This document shows positions 35,354-45,254 of a stretch of DNA of 64,000 nt, piece by piece. Origin of the DNA: Candidatus Enterococcus moelleringii (GTDB taxonomy: Bacteria; Bacillota; Bacilli; Lactobacillales; Enterococcaceae); contig NZ_JAFREM010000004.1 in NCBI RefSeq assembly GCF_017377575.1, forward strand, positions 186,001 to 250,000. The letters run 5' to 3'. The notes under the pieces are model-generated. The model was given only the letters and a program-made list of their open reading frames with translations. It was not told where the DNA came from and did no database searches. Position 1 is the first letter of the stretch, and each line of letters starts with the position of its first letter. A program made the position numbers and the translations under genes.

Positions 35354-37399
35354 CTATTTCAAACACCGCATCGCATTCAATACAGCTAGTACTGTCACAC
35401 CTACATCAGCAAAGACAGCAGCGCCCATTGAAGCAATACCTAACGCACCTAGCAGCAGGACAAATACTTTAATACCGATGGCGAACACGATATTTTGTTT
35501 AACAATTCGCATCGTTTTGCGGGCAATTTTGATCGCCGTCGGAATTTTCGCTGGCTGATCATCCATAATCACGACATCCGCCGCCTCAATCGCAGCATCA
35601 CTGCCTAAACCACCCATAGCAATTCCTAAATCAGCTCTTGCAAGAACTGGTGCATCGTTCATGCCGTCACCTACGAAGGCCACTTTTTGATCCAATAGTT
35701 TTTCTAACTGCTCTACTTTATCAGCAGGTAACAATTCGCTGTAAACTTTATCGATTCCAATTTCGCTGCCAATCGCTTCAGCGATATTCCGATTATCACC
35801 GGTTAGCATCACTGTTTGTTTGATGCCAGCTTGCTTCAACTCAGCCATTGTTTCTGATACGCCTGCTTTCAACTCGTCAGCAATCAGTAAGTAACCCACG
35901 TATTGTTGATCGATCGCCACATAAATCACAGTGCCGATTTCATTGACTGGTTCAAATGCCACACCAGCTTGATTCAGCAGCTTAGCATTTCCCACTAAAC
36001 ATTGTTGACCATCCACTATCGCATCGATTCCATAGCCAGCCCGTTCTTCCAACGAAGACACTGGCAACAAAGGCGCTTGATTAGCTTTTAAAATCGATTG
36101 CGCAATTGGATGGCTGGAATTTTGTTCAACACTAGCCACACCCTGCAGAAATTTCTCCTGATCCATGGTTGTTTCCATTTTTTGAATAGCAAAAACACCT
36201 TTAGTCAGCGTTCCGGTTTTATCAAAAACGACTGTTTCAATTGTTGCTAAGCGTTCAATGTAATTACTGCCTTTGATCAAAATGCCAGCCTTACTTGCTC
36301 CACCGATACCACCAAAGAAGCTCAATGGTACTGAAATCACTAACGCACATGGACATGAAATAACTAAGAAGGTCAACGCCCGATAGATCCACATTTGGAA
36401 AGGCTCGTTTAATACCATCGGCGGTACTACTGCCAACAATACAGCCAGTCCAACTACGATCGGTGTGTAGTAACGAGCAAAGCTGGTAATAAAGTTCTCA
36501 GCTGGTGCTTTTTTGCTGCTGGCATTTTCCACTAAGTCTAAAATTTTGTTTACTGTGGATTGGCCAAAAGTAGTAGTAGTTTTCACCGTCAAGCGGCCGC
36601 TTTGGTTCACAAAGCCGCTTAAGATTTCTTCGCCAGCCACTACTTTTCTAGGAACGGATTCTCCGGTAAGAGCCGATGTGTCCACAAAAGATTGTCCATC
36701 GATAATTTCACCATCTAAAGGAACTCGTTCGCCAGGATTCACCACGATGGTATCTCCGACTCTGACTTGTTCTGGTGCAACTTTTTCCACTTTTCCATCA
36801 ATCAGCTGGTTGGCATAATCGGGACGGATTTCCAACAAGGCACTGATAGATTTTCTTGAACGATTCACTGCATAATCCTGGAAGAATTCCCCCACTTGGT
36901 AAAAGAGCATGACGCCGACAGCTTCGGGATATTCACCGATCGCTAACGCACCGATCGTCGCCACTGACATCAAAAAGTTCTCATCAAAAACCTGACCCTT
37001 TAAGATGTTAGTCGCCGCTGTTTTCAACACATCCCAGCCAATCCATAGATACACGGCTAAGTAAGCTGCAAATTTCCAAGGCATTGCTGGATCAAGCAGT
37101 ACTAAAGCTACTGTAGCAATAAGCGCTACAAGAATCTGAATAATTTTTCCAGTCTGGTTCTCTTCTTCTTTAGGTGCTGTTAGATCCTTCAACGCAACCT
37201 CCGGCTCAAATTGATGCACAGCCTTCTCAGCTTCGTCGCAAATCCGGGGCATTTCTTTTTCCGGCGCTTCAATAATCATCTTAGTAGTCATAAAATCGAC
37301 ATTTGCCCGTTTTACTCCATTGATTCCCTGTACTGCATGCTCAATCTTCGCCGCACAATGGGCACAATCCAAGCCATCCAACCGATAAGTCTTTTCCAT
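35354..37399 (-). CDS. Zn/Cd/Pb/Co-type heavy-metal P-type ATPase (CadA/ZntA-like)
   Basis: A 681-residue P1B ATPase with an N-terminal metal domain (GLDCAHCAAKIE), the SCPCALVISVP membrane motif, TGES, DKTGTLTKG and GDGMNDAPVLA. CPCALVIS with a C-terminal Lys-containing helix is typical of Zn/Cd/Pb exporters rather than copper pumps. ATG 37399 follows AGAAGGGACGAACC. An upstream in-frame ATG at 37441 is rejected because the promoter -10 lies at 37447-37452. No CadC/CzrA regulator is adjacent. Confidence 0.9.
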   Translation of the reverse strand: MEKTYRLDGLDCAHCAAKIEHAVQGINGVKRANVDFMTTKMIIEAPEKEMPRICDEAEKAVHQFEPEVALKDLTAPKEEENQTGKIIQILVALIATVALVLLDPAMPWKFAAYLAVYLWIGWDVLKTAATNILKGQVFDENFLMSVATIGALAIGEYPEAVGVMLFYQVGEFFQDYAVNRSRKSISALLEIRPDYANQLIDGKVEKVAPEQVRVGDTIVVNPGERVPLDGEIIDGQSFVDTSALTGESVPRKVVAGEEILSGFVNQSGRLTVKTTTTFGQSTVNKILDLVENASSKKAPAENFITSFARYYTPIVVGLAVLLAVVPPMVLNEPFQMWIYRALTFLVISCPCALVISVPLSFFGGIGGASKAGILIKGSNYIERLATIETVVFDKTGTLTKGVFAIQKMETTMDQEKFLQGVASVEQNSSHPIAQSILKANQAPLLPVSSLEERAGYGIDAIVDGQQCLVGNAKLLNQAGVAFEPVNEIGTVIYVAIDQQYVGYLLIADELKAGVSETMAELKQAGIKQTVMLTGDNRNIAEAIGSEIGIDKVYSELLPADKVEQLEKLLDQKVAFVGDGMNDAPVLARADLGIAMGGLGSDAAIEAADVVIMDDQPAKIPTAIKIARKTMRIVKQNIVFAIGIKVFVLLLGALGIASMGAAVFADVGVTVLAVLNAMRCLK

Positions 37400-37446
37400 G
37401 GTTCGTCCCTTCTTCCTATCAACATATGAATACTTCCTCATAACTT

Positions 37447-37476
37447 ATTATATATGATCACATATTCATATGTCAA
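37447..37476 (-). promoter_or_regulatory. Strong promoter with palindromic operator before the metal ATPase
   Basis: Minus strand: -35 TTGACA (37471-37476), 18-bp spacer, -10 TATAAT (37447-37452), both perfect. ACATAT-TC-ATATGT (37460-37473 in plus orientation) is a 6-2-6 inverted repeat over the -35 and spacer. It is the right size and place for an ArsR/SmtB (CzrA/CadC) or other metal-sensing repressor encoded elsewhere. Confidence 0.7.
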
Positions 37477-37554
37477 CCACAAAAGAAGAAATCCTTTACA
37501 TTTTCAGACCTTTTCTTAATGAATAAGAAATCGTCCTGACAGACATGAATTCTT

Positions 37555-37584
37555 ACAAAAAAACTGCCAATCGCTGACAGCTTT
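37555..37584 (-). terminator. Terminator of the TraX-like gene
   Basis: On the minus strand CTGTCA-GCGAT-TGGCAG (with one G-U pair) is followed by TTTTTTT. The stem is short. Confidence 0.6.
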
Positions 37585-37592
37585 TACACACC

Positions 37593-38315
37593 TTATAAAA
37601 TAAAATCGCGAATTATAGCCAATATTAACAGATGAGCGGGGTAGTAGCCATAAAATAGATACTTCATCGAACGCCCCCGCAGCCCGTTGTAATTTTTTAA
37701 CAAAATTGCGCTCAGACCTCCACCAACATAGGCAAACGCCAATTGCGGCAATGAATGCACAATCGCAACAGTCAGCTCTCCACCAGAAACCAAGAACATC
37801 AGCGTCATTAAGATGACCGACGGCAATAACGGCACAATATAGCGAGCCCAGTTTCCTCTGACAATGTAATACATTAAGACCATCGGCACACCCACTAAAC
37901 CCCAATCCATAACTACAGAAAATAGGGTTAAGCCTACAAAGACAAACCAGAACAAGATGCGATTATTCATATGATCATATAGATACAGTGTAATTAGTCC
38001 TAAAAGCAGTGTAAACAAAACATTAAATACGAAAGTACCCATCGCCCAAGCAAAAGGCACATAAGAAATAATTGCAAATACCAGCAGCCGCAACCCATAG
38101 CGTTTCACATTCGACGTATGCTTGTATCCTTCAACTAATAAATACGCCATGATGGGAAATGTTATTCCCCCGCAAGCATAAAAAAGTGTTCTTACTCCTA
38201 ACGAAAGCTGTGGAGCAAAGACAATCGCAATATGATCCAAGGTCATACCTACAATTGCCAATAACTTCAGCGTTGCTGCATCCAATCCACCACTAGTACG
38301 TGTTTCATCAACCAT
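37593..38315 (-). CDS. TraX family integral membrane protein
   Basis: The protein of about 240 residues has about seven to eight TM helices. The N-terminal block LDAATLKLLAIVGMTLDHIA and later GITFPIMAYLLVEGYKHT are the hallmarks of the TraX family, related to membrane acyltransferases (F-plasmid TraX acetylates pilin). In Firmicutes the chromosomal members have no proven substrate; cell-envelope acylation is a guess. ATG 38315 follows GAAGGTGAG; the GTG at 38324 lies inside that site. Confidence 0.85.
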   Translation of the reverse strand: MVDETRTSGGLDAATLKLLAIVGMTLDHIAIVFAPQLSLGVRTLFYACGGITFPIMAYLLVEGYKHTSNVKRYGLRLLVFAIISYVPFAWAMGTFVFNVLFTLLLGLITLYLYDHMNNRILFWFVFVGLTLFSVVMDWGLVGVPMVLMYYIVRGNWARYIVPLLPSVILMTLMFLVSGGELTVAIVHSLPQLAFAYVGGGLSAILLKNYNGLRGRSMKYLFYGYYPAHLLILAIIRDFIL

Positions 38316-38442
38316 CTTTCTCACCTTCTTTATACTCTAATTATATCAGTTTTGAGATTTTGCTATATATGAAGATCTTTTTTTAATTTTGCAACACTGC
38401 TATACTAAAAGTGAATAAATGAACAAGGAGTGTGGGGAGACA

Positions 38443-38715
38443 ATGACACTAAAAGAAATACGACGAATTAAACTTGTGGGAGATTCTCTGCTGATTGCGT
38501 ATCTATACTTCCTGCTTTCTACACCTAAGTGGGGACTAGGTTTTTACATCGTTACTTTTGGCTTATTATTGAGTAATATTTTTTTAAGAGATATGCTGCC
38601 TAAAGAAAACCAGTTCGGTGGTACCTTCCTAAAAAAAGAAGATAGCTGGCTAGAATTCATTATTGAATGCGTGGCGATATTTGGCATTGCCTGGCTTTTA
38701 ATCAAAATTAGTTAA
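38443..38715 (+). CDS. Small membrane protein, unknown
   Basis: I do not recognise the 90-residue product. It has two or three hydrophobic segments (about 12-28, 30-48 and 70-88) and a basic N-terminus (KEIRRIKLV), so it is likely a small integral membrane protein. ATG 38443 follows AAGGAGTGTGGGGAGACA; the earlier ATG at 38419 has no ribosome binding site. It is divergent from the TraX-like gene. Confidence 0.65.
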   Translation: MTLKEIRRIKLVGDSLLIAYLYFLLSTPKWGLGFYIVTFGLLLSNIFLRDMLPKENQFGGTFLKKEDSWLEFIIECVAIFGIAWLLIKIS

Positions 38716-38723
38716 CCTGTATA

Positions 38724-38757
38724 GCGAAAAAAACGATCCTAACTCAACAGGATCGCT
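38724..38757 (-). terminator. Terminator of the DUF2200/deaminase operon
   Basis: Minus strand GCGATCCT-GTTGAGTT-AGGATCGT is followed by TTTTTT. It lies between convergent genes. Confidence 0.82.
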
Positions 38758-38767
38758 TCTATATCTA

Positions 38768-39118
38768 TTACTTCCGCAAAATCTTCTCCATTTTCTTTCC
38801 CTTAGCCAATTCGTCAATCAGCTTATCCAAGTAACGGATTTCCTGCATCAGCGGCTCTTCAATTTCTTCCACCCGCACACCGCAGATGACACCTTTAATC
38901 AATTTTCGATTAGGATTCATGGCTGGGGCTTCAGCAAAAAATGTTCTGAAATCGACCTTTTTTGCCAACTGATCTTCTAAATCTTCTTGACCATAACCAG
39001 TCAGCCAGCGGAAAATTTCATCCACTTCAGCTTGTGTGCGCTGCTTTTTCTCTGCCTTCGTGACATAATGCGGATAAACACTGGCTACACTCATACTAAA
39101 AATCTTATGCTCCACCAT
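38768..39118 (-). CDS. DUF2200 family protein
   Basis: The 116-residue soluble protein has the family start [20 protein letters not shown] and the blocks [27 protein letters not shown] and [17 protein letters not shown]. The family is widespread in Firmicutes with no assigned function. It lies 14 bases after the deaminase gene and is probably cotranscribed with it. Confidence 0.85.
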   Translation of the reverse strand: MVEHKIFSMSVASVYPHYVTKAEKKQRTQAEVDEIFRWLTGYGQEDLEDQLAKKVDFRTFFAEAPAMNPNRKLIKGVICGVRVEEIEEPLMQEIRYLDKLIDELAKGKKMEKILRK

Positions 39119-39132
39119 ATAATCCTCCTCAT

Positions 39133-40455
39133 TTAAATTTCGGCTGCTCTGCGTTTAGCTTCCACAACGAAGCGATCCATCTGCTGATAAAGTGTCTCTC
39201 TGATTTGTTGAACATCGGCCTGCACTAATTGCTTTTCCTTTACTAGCTGTTGCCCATTCACCCAAACATCTGAAATATTGCTGGCATTGGCAGAATAAAC
39301 CAATGCCGAATAAGGATCAAAAATTGGGAACATGTTCGCTGAGTTAGTTTCTACTATTATAATATCAGCTTTTTTGCCAATCTCCAATGAACCAACTTGA
39401 TCAAACAACCCTAAGGTTTTGGCACCGCCAACTGTCGCCAAACGAACAATTTCCCGCGCCGGAAAAGCACCGCGATCCGCCAAGTGTGTTTTATGGAAGT
39501 TCGCGAACATCCGCATCTGGGTAAACAAATCCAATGTGTTGCCGCTGCTGGGTCCGTCCGTGCCAAGACCCACAGTCAATTGATGTTCCAGCATCCCGCG
39601 AACCGGCGCTACACCTTTTGCCGATTTGGTATTTGCTCCAATACAGTGAGCAATCCGCACGTTGTCCCGATATTTTTGTGTCAGCTGCATATCTTCTTCC
39701 GTCATAAAAATACAATGAGCCATAATGAATTCTTGATCAAAGTAACCCAATTCCTCCAAGAACGCTACCGGGGTTTGATTATATTGCTCAGCAAACTCTT
39801 CCATCTCGTAAGTCATTTCCGAAACGTGCATGGTAATCGGTGCATCGTATTTGCGGCTTAAAGCAACAATGGCTTCCAACGTCTTTTGATCATTAGTGTT
39901 TGGTGCATGCGGTGCGATCACTGGGGTAATCATTTCGTGATTCTGCCACTTTTGAATGAAGCTCTCACAGTAAGCTAAAGCTTCCGCTGCATTTTCGGCA
40001 TCACAGGTAGCCATATCGATAATTGTTTCCCCTAACAAAGCACGAACCTTCATCGCTTCCGCAGCCTGTGCCACTTCATCTTCAAAATAATACATATCGC
40101 AAAAAGCTGTTACTCCGCTCAGCAGCATCTCCGCCATCGCATACTCGGCTGAAGCTCGTACTAACTCAGGCGTCATTACCTGCTCTAACGGAAACAGAAA
40201 GCGCCTCAAACGATCTGGCACATCATCGCCCAACGAGCGAAAAGGAATCATGCCAGTATGGGTATGAGTATTTATCATTCCCGGAAGCAAAATCCCCTGC
40301 TTGCCGTCGATAATTTTGTCGGCTGAAGGCAATGAATCGGACATCTCACCCATCTGACTGATGCGGTTTTCTTCTATTAAAAGATAACCATCCTTATACT
40401 CTATCCAATCGGAATCCATCGTCAGGATATGGACATTTTTAATCAGCTGCTTCAT
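39133..40455 (-). CDS. mtaD: 5-methylthioadenosine/S-adenosylhomocysteine deaminase or related amidohydrolase
   Basis: A 440-residue amidohydrolase with the metal motif HTHTGM (about 62-67), [14 protein letters not shown] and [10 protein letters not shown]. The MTA/SAH deaminase group converts these adenosine thioethers to their inosyl forms; other members act on guanine or related compounds, so the substrate is probable rather than certain. The start overlaps the end of the adenine deaminase gene by 17 bases, supporting a purine salvage link. Confidence 0.85.
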   Translation of the reverse strand: MKQLIKNVHILTMDSDWIEYKDGYLLIEENRISQMGEMSDSLPSADKIIDGKQGILLPGMINTHTHTGMIPFRSLGDDVPDRLRRFLFPLEQVMTPELVRASAEYAMAEMLLSGVTAFCDMYYFEDEVAQAAEAMKVRALLGETIIDMATCDAENAAEALAYCESFIQKWQNHEMITPVIAPHAPNTNDQKTLEAIVALSRKYDAPITMHVSEMTYEMEEFAEQYNQTPVAFLEELGYFDQEFIMAHCIFMTEEDMQLTQKYRDNVRIAHCIGANTKSAKGVAPVRGMLEHQLTVGLGTDGPSSGNTLDLFTQMRMFANFHKTHLADRGAFPAREIVRLATVGGAKTLGLFDQVGSLEIGKKADIIIVETNSANMFPIFDPYSALVYSANASNISDVWVNGQQLVKEKQLVQADVQQIRETLYQQMDRFVVEAKRRAAEI

Positions 40456-42178
40456 TTAACAGAACTCCATCCTCTGGGAAAACCAACGGATAAAAAGTTT
40501 GATTTTTCGTATCCATCATGCCTTTATCGGTCACTTTAATCGCGGGTGAAACCGGCAATGATAAGGTAGAGAAAGACATAATTTCGTTCATGTTTTCATA
40601 GCCTAAAGCTTGCATCGCTGCCCGAACTTTTTTCAGATCATTGCCTAATTCGATGACAGGTGCTTGCGATAAAATACCACCAATCGGCAGCGGACAAGTC
40701 GCCGTTACCTCACCGTCTTCTACAACAACATAGCCACCCTGCATTTCCAACAGCATATGTTGCGCAGCTAAAATCGATGCTTCATCATTCCCCATCACCA
40801 TTAAATTATGGTGATCGTGGGCCCATGTCGTAGCAATCGCTCCTTTAGCCTTAATTGGCTGATCCATCAACGCATAAGCCACGTTTCCATTAATACCATA
40901 ACGCTCCATTACTAATAACAAACTGCAATCCGCCGCATCCAAATCAAGAACGCCGTTTACTACCGGAATTTCCTTAACAATCGGTTGAGTAAAGGTGCCA
41001 ACCACTTGCTTTTGAATGACGTTGCAGCGAACCTGTTCTTTCTCGGTTTGAACCTTCAGCTGAAGATCTTCCTTCGTTAACGAACGACAGCGGACACTCT
41101 TTTGATAGTCTGATGGAAATGCTTCTACAACTTCCGGATGATGGAAGCTGTCGCCCTTTTGGAACACTTTTTCTCCTGATTTATAGACAGACGCAATCGT
41201 AAAATCTGCCAAATCATCTAGTAAAATGAAATCTGCTACGCGCCCTGGTGCGATCATGCCGCGATCGTTCAAGCTCATACGCCGGGCTGGTGTGTAGGTC
41301 GTCATGTATATTGCCTGTTCCATCGGCAACCCATTAGCCACAGCCTTTTTCAGATTTTCATTCAAATGACCTTCCAGCAAATCATCAGCCATCACATCAT
41401 CGGTAATAATGCAGGCAAAATCGTACAATTGATGCTCGTTAATCACTGCCATATTTTCCGGCGTAATCGATTTATTTTGAAACTGAATAAACAAGCCTGC
41501 TTGGATTTTATCCAATAAATGCTCAGGAAATTGATGGGTATGGTCCGACGTGATTCCGCTATACAAGAAATCCGCTAATTCCTGATCATAAATCTTCGGA
41601 ATATGCCCTTCCAGCGGCATAGTTGGCCGCTCTTTTTTGCACAAAGCAATAATTTCCGCAATCAATGAATCCGGCTCATAAGCAATGCCTTTAAAGTTCA
41701 TGGCTTCTCCTAAGCAAATCACCCGCGGATCTTGCAGTAATTCCTTAACCTCCGGCAAACCGATCACGCCACCCGTTGTTTCCAATTCCGGCGTAGTGGA
41801 TGGAACGGAAGAAGGAATCGCATGAAAAATATCCAGTTTAGTCTTCGCGGCCATAAAATGCTTCAAGCCTTCAAGACCAAATACATTCGCCATCTCATGA
41901 GCATCCGCCACAACTGTCGTCACACCATAACGTAAAACGGACTCTGAAAAAATAGTTGGTGTAGTCATGGAGCTTTCAATGTGCATATGAATATCCAGCA
42001 GTCCCGGAATCATATACTGATTTTCTGCATCAATAATCGTCTCACTAGAAAGCTGCTTCAACTCCTCAGAGCTGATGTAATAAAACTTGTCTCCTTTAAT
42101 TGCGACGTTCTGTTTAACAAAACTTCGTGTCGGTGTTTGAAACACCTGTGCATTTTTTATGATCTTATCTACTTGCAT
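40439..42178 (-). CDS. ade: Adenine deaminase
   Basis: The 579-residue enzyme converts adenine to hypoxanthine and ammonia. It has the amidohydrolase motif IHMHIESSM (about 64-72), [21 protein letters not shown] and LEGHIPKI, and the characteristic C-terminal Ade domain with [10 protein letters not shown]. The length is typical. The start is preceded by GGTATCAATC with a weak ribosome binding site (AGAGGTATCA). It leads an operon with mtaD and DUF2200. Confidence 0.93.
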   Translation of the reverse strand: MQVDKIIKNAQVFQTPTRSFVKQNVAIKGDKFYYISSEELKQLSSETIIDAENQYMIPGLLDIHMHIESSMTTPTIFSESVLRYGVTTVVADAHEMANVFGLEGLKHFMAAKTKLDIFHAIPSSVPSTTPELETTGGVIGLPEVKELLQDPRVICLGEAMNFKGIAYEPDSLIAEIIALCKKERPTMPLEGHIPKIYDQELADFLYSGITSDHTHQFPEHLLDKIQAGLFIQFQNKSITPENMAVINEHQLYDFACIITDDVMADDLLEGHLNENLKKAVANGLPMEQAIYMTTYTPARRMSLNDRGMIAPGRVADFILLDDLADFTIASVYKSGEKVFQKGDSFHHPEVVEAFPSDYQKSVRCRSLTKEDLQLKVQTEKEQVRCNVIQKQVVGTFTQPIVKEIPVVNGVLDLDAADCSLLLVMERYGINGNVAYALMDQPIKAKGAIATTWAHDHHNLMVMGNDEASILAAQHMLLEMQGGYVVVEDGEVTATCPLPIGGILSQAPVIELGNDLKKVRAAMQALGYENMNEIMSFSTLSLPVSPAIKVTDKGMMDTKNQTFYPLVFPEDGVLLNEAAD

Positions 42179-42339
42179 GATTGATACCTCTAATCCTTCG
42201 TTTTCTATCCTTCATTTTAACAAACCAAAACAGGCTTGCCAAAGAGAACTTGGCCTTTTATCAGCATTTAGCCAAAAAGACTTAATTGAAAAGTTAGCCT
42301 CTATCTTTTCAACTAAGTCTACATTTTCAAACTATTTTT

Positions 42340-42903
42340 CTACATTGGTTTTAAGTTTTGATTCAGTCGTTCAATCATCCATGCCAGCCTTTTTTCTCGA
42401 CCAGCATCGGTCTTGGCATCCAGATAGGCTCGCGTATAAGTTTTTCTCACGGAAAGCGACATGGCCTCAAAGTTAGTAAATGCTGGTTCAGTTCCTTTCA
42501 GTAAAGCCGAAACCATAGCAATATCTTCTTCAGTAATAGTTGGGGCTTTCGGTTTGTCCCACTGACCATTCTCTTTAGCTTCCTTAATCTTGCTTCGACC
42601 AAAGTCGGTCATAATTCCTTGCTGCTCCAATTTTTCTACCAGTTTTTTGTTCTTCTCCGACCAATTGCTCTTGGCACGGCGGCTGGCAAAATATTTCTTG
42701 TAAGAATGTTCATCCAGCTTCTTCATCTGTCCATCGATCCAGCCATAGCATAACGCCTCTTCCAAAGCATCATTGGCTGAAAGTGTTCTGGGTCCACCTT
42801 TTTTACCGAATAGCAGCCAAACACCCTCACTCTTGGTGCCATTTTCAGTTAACCAAGTTCGAAAAGCTGCTCTGTCTGAAAATGTTAGAATCTCGTCTTT
42901 CAT
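42340..42903 (-). CDS. YdeI/OmpD-associated family protein
   Basis: The 187-residue protein matches the YdeI-like family: FRTWLTENGTKSEGVWLLF, then ALEEALCYGWIDGQ and YFASRRAKSNWSEKN, with an RLAWMIERL C-terminus. Family annotations mention bacteriocin protection, but the evidence is indirect. ATG 42903 follows GGAAGGAGTGCGGAGATTG; the frame to 42987 has no such support. Confidence 0.87.
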   Translation of the reverse strand: MKDEILTFSDRAAFRTWLTENGTKSEGVWLLFGKKGGPRTLSANDALEEALCYGWIDGQMKKLDEHSYKKYFASRRAKSNWSEKNKKLVEKLEQQGIMTDFGRSKIKEAKENGQWDKPKAPTITEEDIAMVSALLKGTEPAFTNFEAMSLSVRKTYTRAYLDAKTDAGREKRLAWMIERLNQNLKPM

Positions 42904-42993
42904 CAATCTCCGCACTCCTTCCCTAACCCCTTCATTATCTTTCATTTTAGCAAAACGCTTCCAGCTTGCCAAAGCGAATTTGTGCAACTAGGC

Positions 42994-43032
42994 CAAGAAA
43001 AAAACAGTTGCAAGCTGCACAACTGTTTTTTC
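42994..43032 (-). terminator. Terminator of the polyamine-type ABC operon
   Basis: AAACAGTTG and CAACTGTTT form a perfect 9-bp stem (43002-43028) with T/A tracts on both sides. Confidence 0.9.
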
Positions 43033-43039
43033 GGAATAT

Positions 43040-44131
43040 TTAGTTATTCATTGTCCGGTTCCATTGGTCGATCCAAGTTGGAAGATTTTCGTTGATCATC
43101 TTGAAGTCAACAGCTTCGGCACGGTCAGCAATTGCACCGTACGTTTTGTTTTCTGCTTCTTCTTCAGTCAACTCAACATCTTTGTTAGTTGGACCTTCGT
43201 TTAATGATAGAGCTTTAGCTTTTTGTGATTCTTCGCTGATACGGTGGTTCACGAAGGCTAAGGCCAAGTCTTTGTTTTTAGTTTCTTTTGGAACGTTCAC
43301 TGTATTGTAGTTTGCGTAAGTACCAGATTCTGGAACCACGTATTCAACATTTTCAGCCGCGCCTTTGATAATGTCTACTGCAAAGTCAGCTACTACGGCT
43401 ACTTCGATTTCACCTGATTGGAACATGTTTGCCAAGTCAGATGATTTAGAATAAGTTTTCACGACATTTGGTTTCAATTCTTCCATTGCTTCGAAAGCTG
43501 CTTCGCCATTATCAGAGGCAATGTCCTTGCCGGCATGATCGCTTGCTACGTAAAGCATCAACGGACCTGCAGTTACAGTGATGTCAGGAACAGAGATTTT
43601 ACCTTTCAAATCTTCACTCCAAAGATCGTCCCAGCTAGTGATTTCTTTTCCGACTTTTTCTTTGTCATAAACGATACCGATACTGTTTACCGCGATTGGT
43701 ACGCCAGCGCCGCTTTCGAATACTTCTTTGGCACCATCTGTTAAATTAGCCAAATTAGGAACATCTGCTTCAGTAATTTCTAAAAACATATCATCTTGAT
43801 TACCTTCAGTTGAATTGTTTTGTGCCAATTCAATCACGTCAACGCCTGAGTTAGGATTGTTTTTCAATTTAGTAAAACGATCTGCACTGTTGCCGACTTC
43901 CAAAGTAACCTTTGCGTCATTTGCTTTTGAGAATGGATCCATGATATCTTTCTTCACGATATCTTCACTTAAACCAAAAGTTGAAACAACTAATGATTTG
44001 CTGCCGGTACTTGCGCTGTTGTCATCTGAACTTCCAGTACTGCCTCCACCATTGTTGGCCGCACTGTTGCCGCACGCTGCCAAAGCCAAACTTGTTACTG
44101 CCACCATGCCCAATAAAAATTTCTTCTTCAT
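43040..44131 (-). CDS. ABC transporter substrate-binding lipoprotein (PotD-like)
   Basis: The 363-residue protein has a lipoprotein signal peptide with lipobox LAAC (Cys20), a Ser/Gly-rich linker and a type 2 periplasmic-binding fold (VSTFGLSEDIVKKDI, then TAGPLMLYVASDHA). It belongs to the PotD/AfuA-like group that binds polyamines, iron complexes or phosphonates; the sequence does not settle which. It lies 14 bases after the ATPase gene and closes the operon. Confidence 0.85.
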   Translation of the reverse strand: MKKKFLLGMVAVTSLALAACGNSAANNGGGSTGSSDDNSASTGSKSLVVSTFGLSEDIVKKDIMDPFSKANDAKVTLEVGNSADRFTKLKNNPNSGVDVIELAQNNSTEGNQDDMFLEITEADVPNLANLTDGAKEVFESGAGVPIAVNSIGIVYDKEKVGKEITSWDDLWSEDLKGKISVPDITVTAGPLMLYVASDHAGKDIASDNGEAAFEAMEELKPNVVKTYSKSSDLANMFQSGEIEVAVVADFAVDIIKGAAENVEYVVPESGTYANYNTVNVPKETKNKDLALAFVNHRISEESQKAKALSLNEGPTNKDVELTEEEAENKTYGAIADRAEAVDFKMINENLPTWIDQWNRTMNN

Positions 44132-44145
44132 CCTGTTAGCTCCTT

Positions 44146-45177
44146 TTATTTTTCTAAAATCACTAATTTTTCAGCAGGGAAACTCAATGAAATGCTGTCC
44201 CCTGTTTGAAACACTTGTTGGTCGCTGCCGTTTACCAGCAGCTTGCCTAATGATGACTCTACTTCGTATTGATGGCTCTTGCCTAAGAAGGTACGCACGT
44301 TGACTTTCCCTTTAATCGGGCCATCAGCTGTAATTTCAATATCCTCTGGACGAATTGTCGCCGTAGCTTTTTCCGCAGTACCATGGGGCAACGTACTGGA
44401 AACGACTGATCCATCCACAGTTGTGTAAGTGCCATCCGTATTCTTCGTTACTTCAAAAAAGTTTTCAAATCCGATGAAATGTGCGACAAATTGTGTTTTT
44501 GGCAAACGATAAATGTTTTCTGGTGTATCGTATTGCTCGATGACTCCGCCATTCATAATTGCTACCTTGTCAGAAATTGAGAAACACTCTTCCTGATCGT
44601 GAGTAACAAAAACGGTGGTAATTCCTAATTGACGCTGAATTCGTTTGATCTCGATACGCATTGCTACCCGCAATTTCGCATCCAAGTTACTTAATGGTTC
44701 ATCTAATAATAGCAGCTTTGGTTCAATAATTAGTGCTCGCGCCAAAGCAACCCGTTGACGTTGTCCGCCAGATAATTGTTTCGGATAACGATCCCCTAAA
44801 TTTTCCAATCCGCAAATTTTTAGCATGTCAGCCACTTTTTGATCCAGCACTTCTTTTTGCTCTTTACGCAGCTTCAAACCGAAGGCCACATTTTCAGCAA
44901 TTGTTAAATGGGGGAATAACGCATAGCTTTGGAAAACCATGCCGAAATTCCGTTTGTGCACAGGCACCTTCGTCAAATTTTCTTGATCTAAAATAAAATC
45001 TCCATCGTTTGGCTGGATTAAGCCGGCGATTACTCGCAAGGTGGTGGTTTTACCACAGCCACTGGGACCTAATAAGGAAACTAGTTCGCCCTTTTCCATA
45101 GAGATGTTCAAATCTTTTAAAATATCTAGCTTGCCGTCATAGCTGACGCGAATGTCGCTTAATTCTACAAATGACAC
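44146..45177 (-). CDS. ABC transporter ATP-binding protein (PotA-like)
   Basis: The 343-residue ATPase has Walker A GPSGCGKTT (about 38-46), signature LSGGQRQRVALARAL, Walker B LLLLDEPLSNLDA, switch VTHDQEE and a C-terminal TOBE domain (about 270-343). The start is GTG 45177 with AGGAGCGAAGG upstream. It follows the two permease genes after a 77-base gap that holds a stretch resembling the tandem repeat core of 6036-6568. Confidence 0.88.
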   Translation of the reverse strand: MSFVELSDIRVSYDGKLDILKDLNISMEKGELVSLLGPSGCGKTTTLRVIAGLIQPNDGDFILDQENLTKVPVHKRNFGMVFQSYALFPHLTIAENVAFGLKLRKEQKEVLDQKVADMLKICGLENLGDRYPKQLSGGQRQRVALARALIIEPKLLLLDEPLSNLDAKLRVAMRIEIKRIQRQLGITTVFVTHDQEECFSISDKVAIMNGGVIEQYDTPENIYRLPKTQFVAHFIGFENFFEVTKNTDGTYTTVDGSVVSSTLPHGTAEKATATIRPEDIEITADGPIKGKVNVRTFLGKSHQYEVESSLGKLLVNGSDQQVFQTGDSISLSFPAEKLVILEK

Positions 45178-45254
45178 AATCCTTCGCTCCTCGTTTATTC
45201 TAAGTTTACTTGCGGCTATCTCATTAATTCGATTTTCATACGCCTACCATCTGG

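Noticed and set aside
37399-37441. Longer N-terminus for the metal ATPase
   Set aside because: The start would fall about at the predicted transcription start, and the family N-terminus begins at 37399.
37516-37905. 129-codon minus-strand frame near the TraX-like gene
   Set aside because: It overlaps the TraX-like gene in another frame and is rich in Cys/Trp, as expected of a shadow frame.
42159-42476. 105-codon plus-strand frame between ade and the YdeI-like gene
   Set aside because: No ribosome binding site, no family motifs, and antisense to both neighbours' ends.
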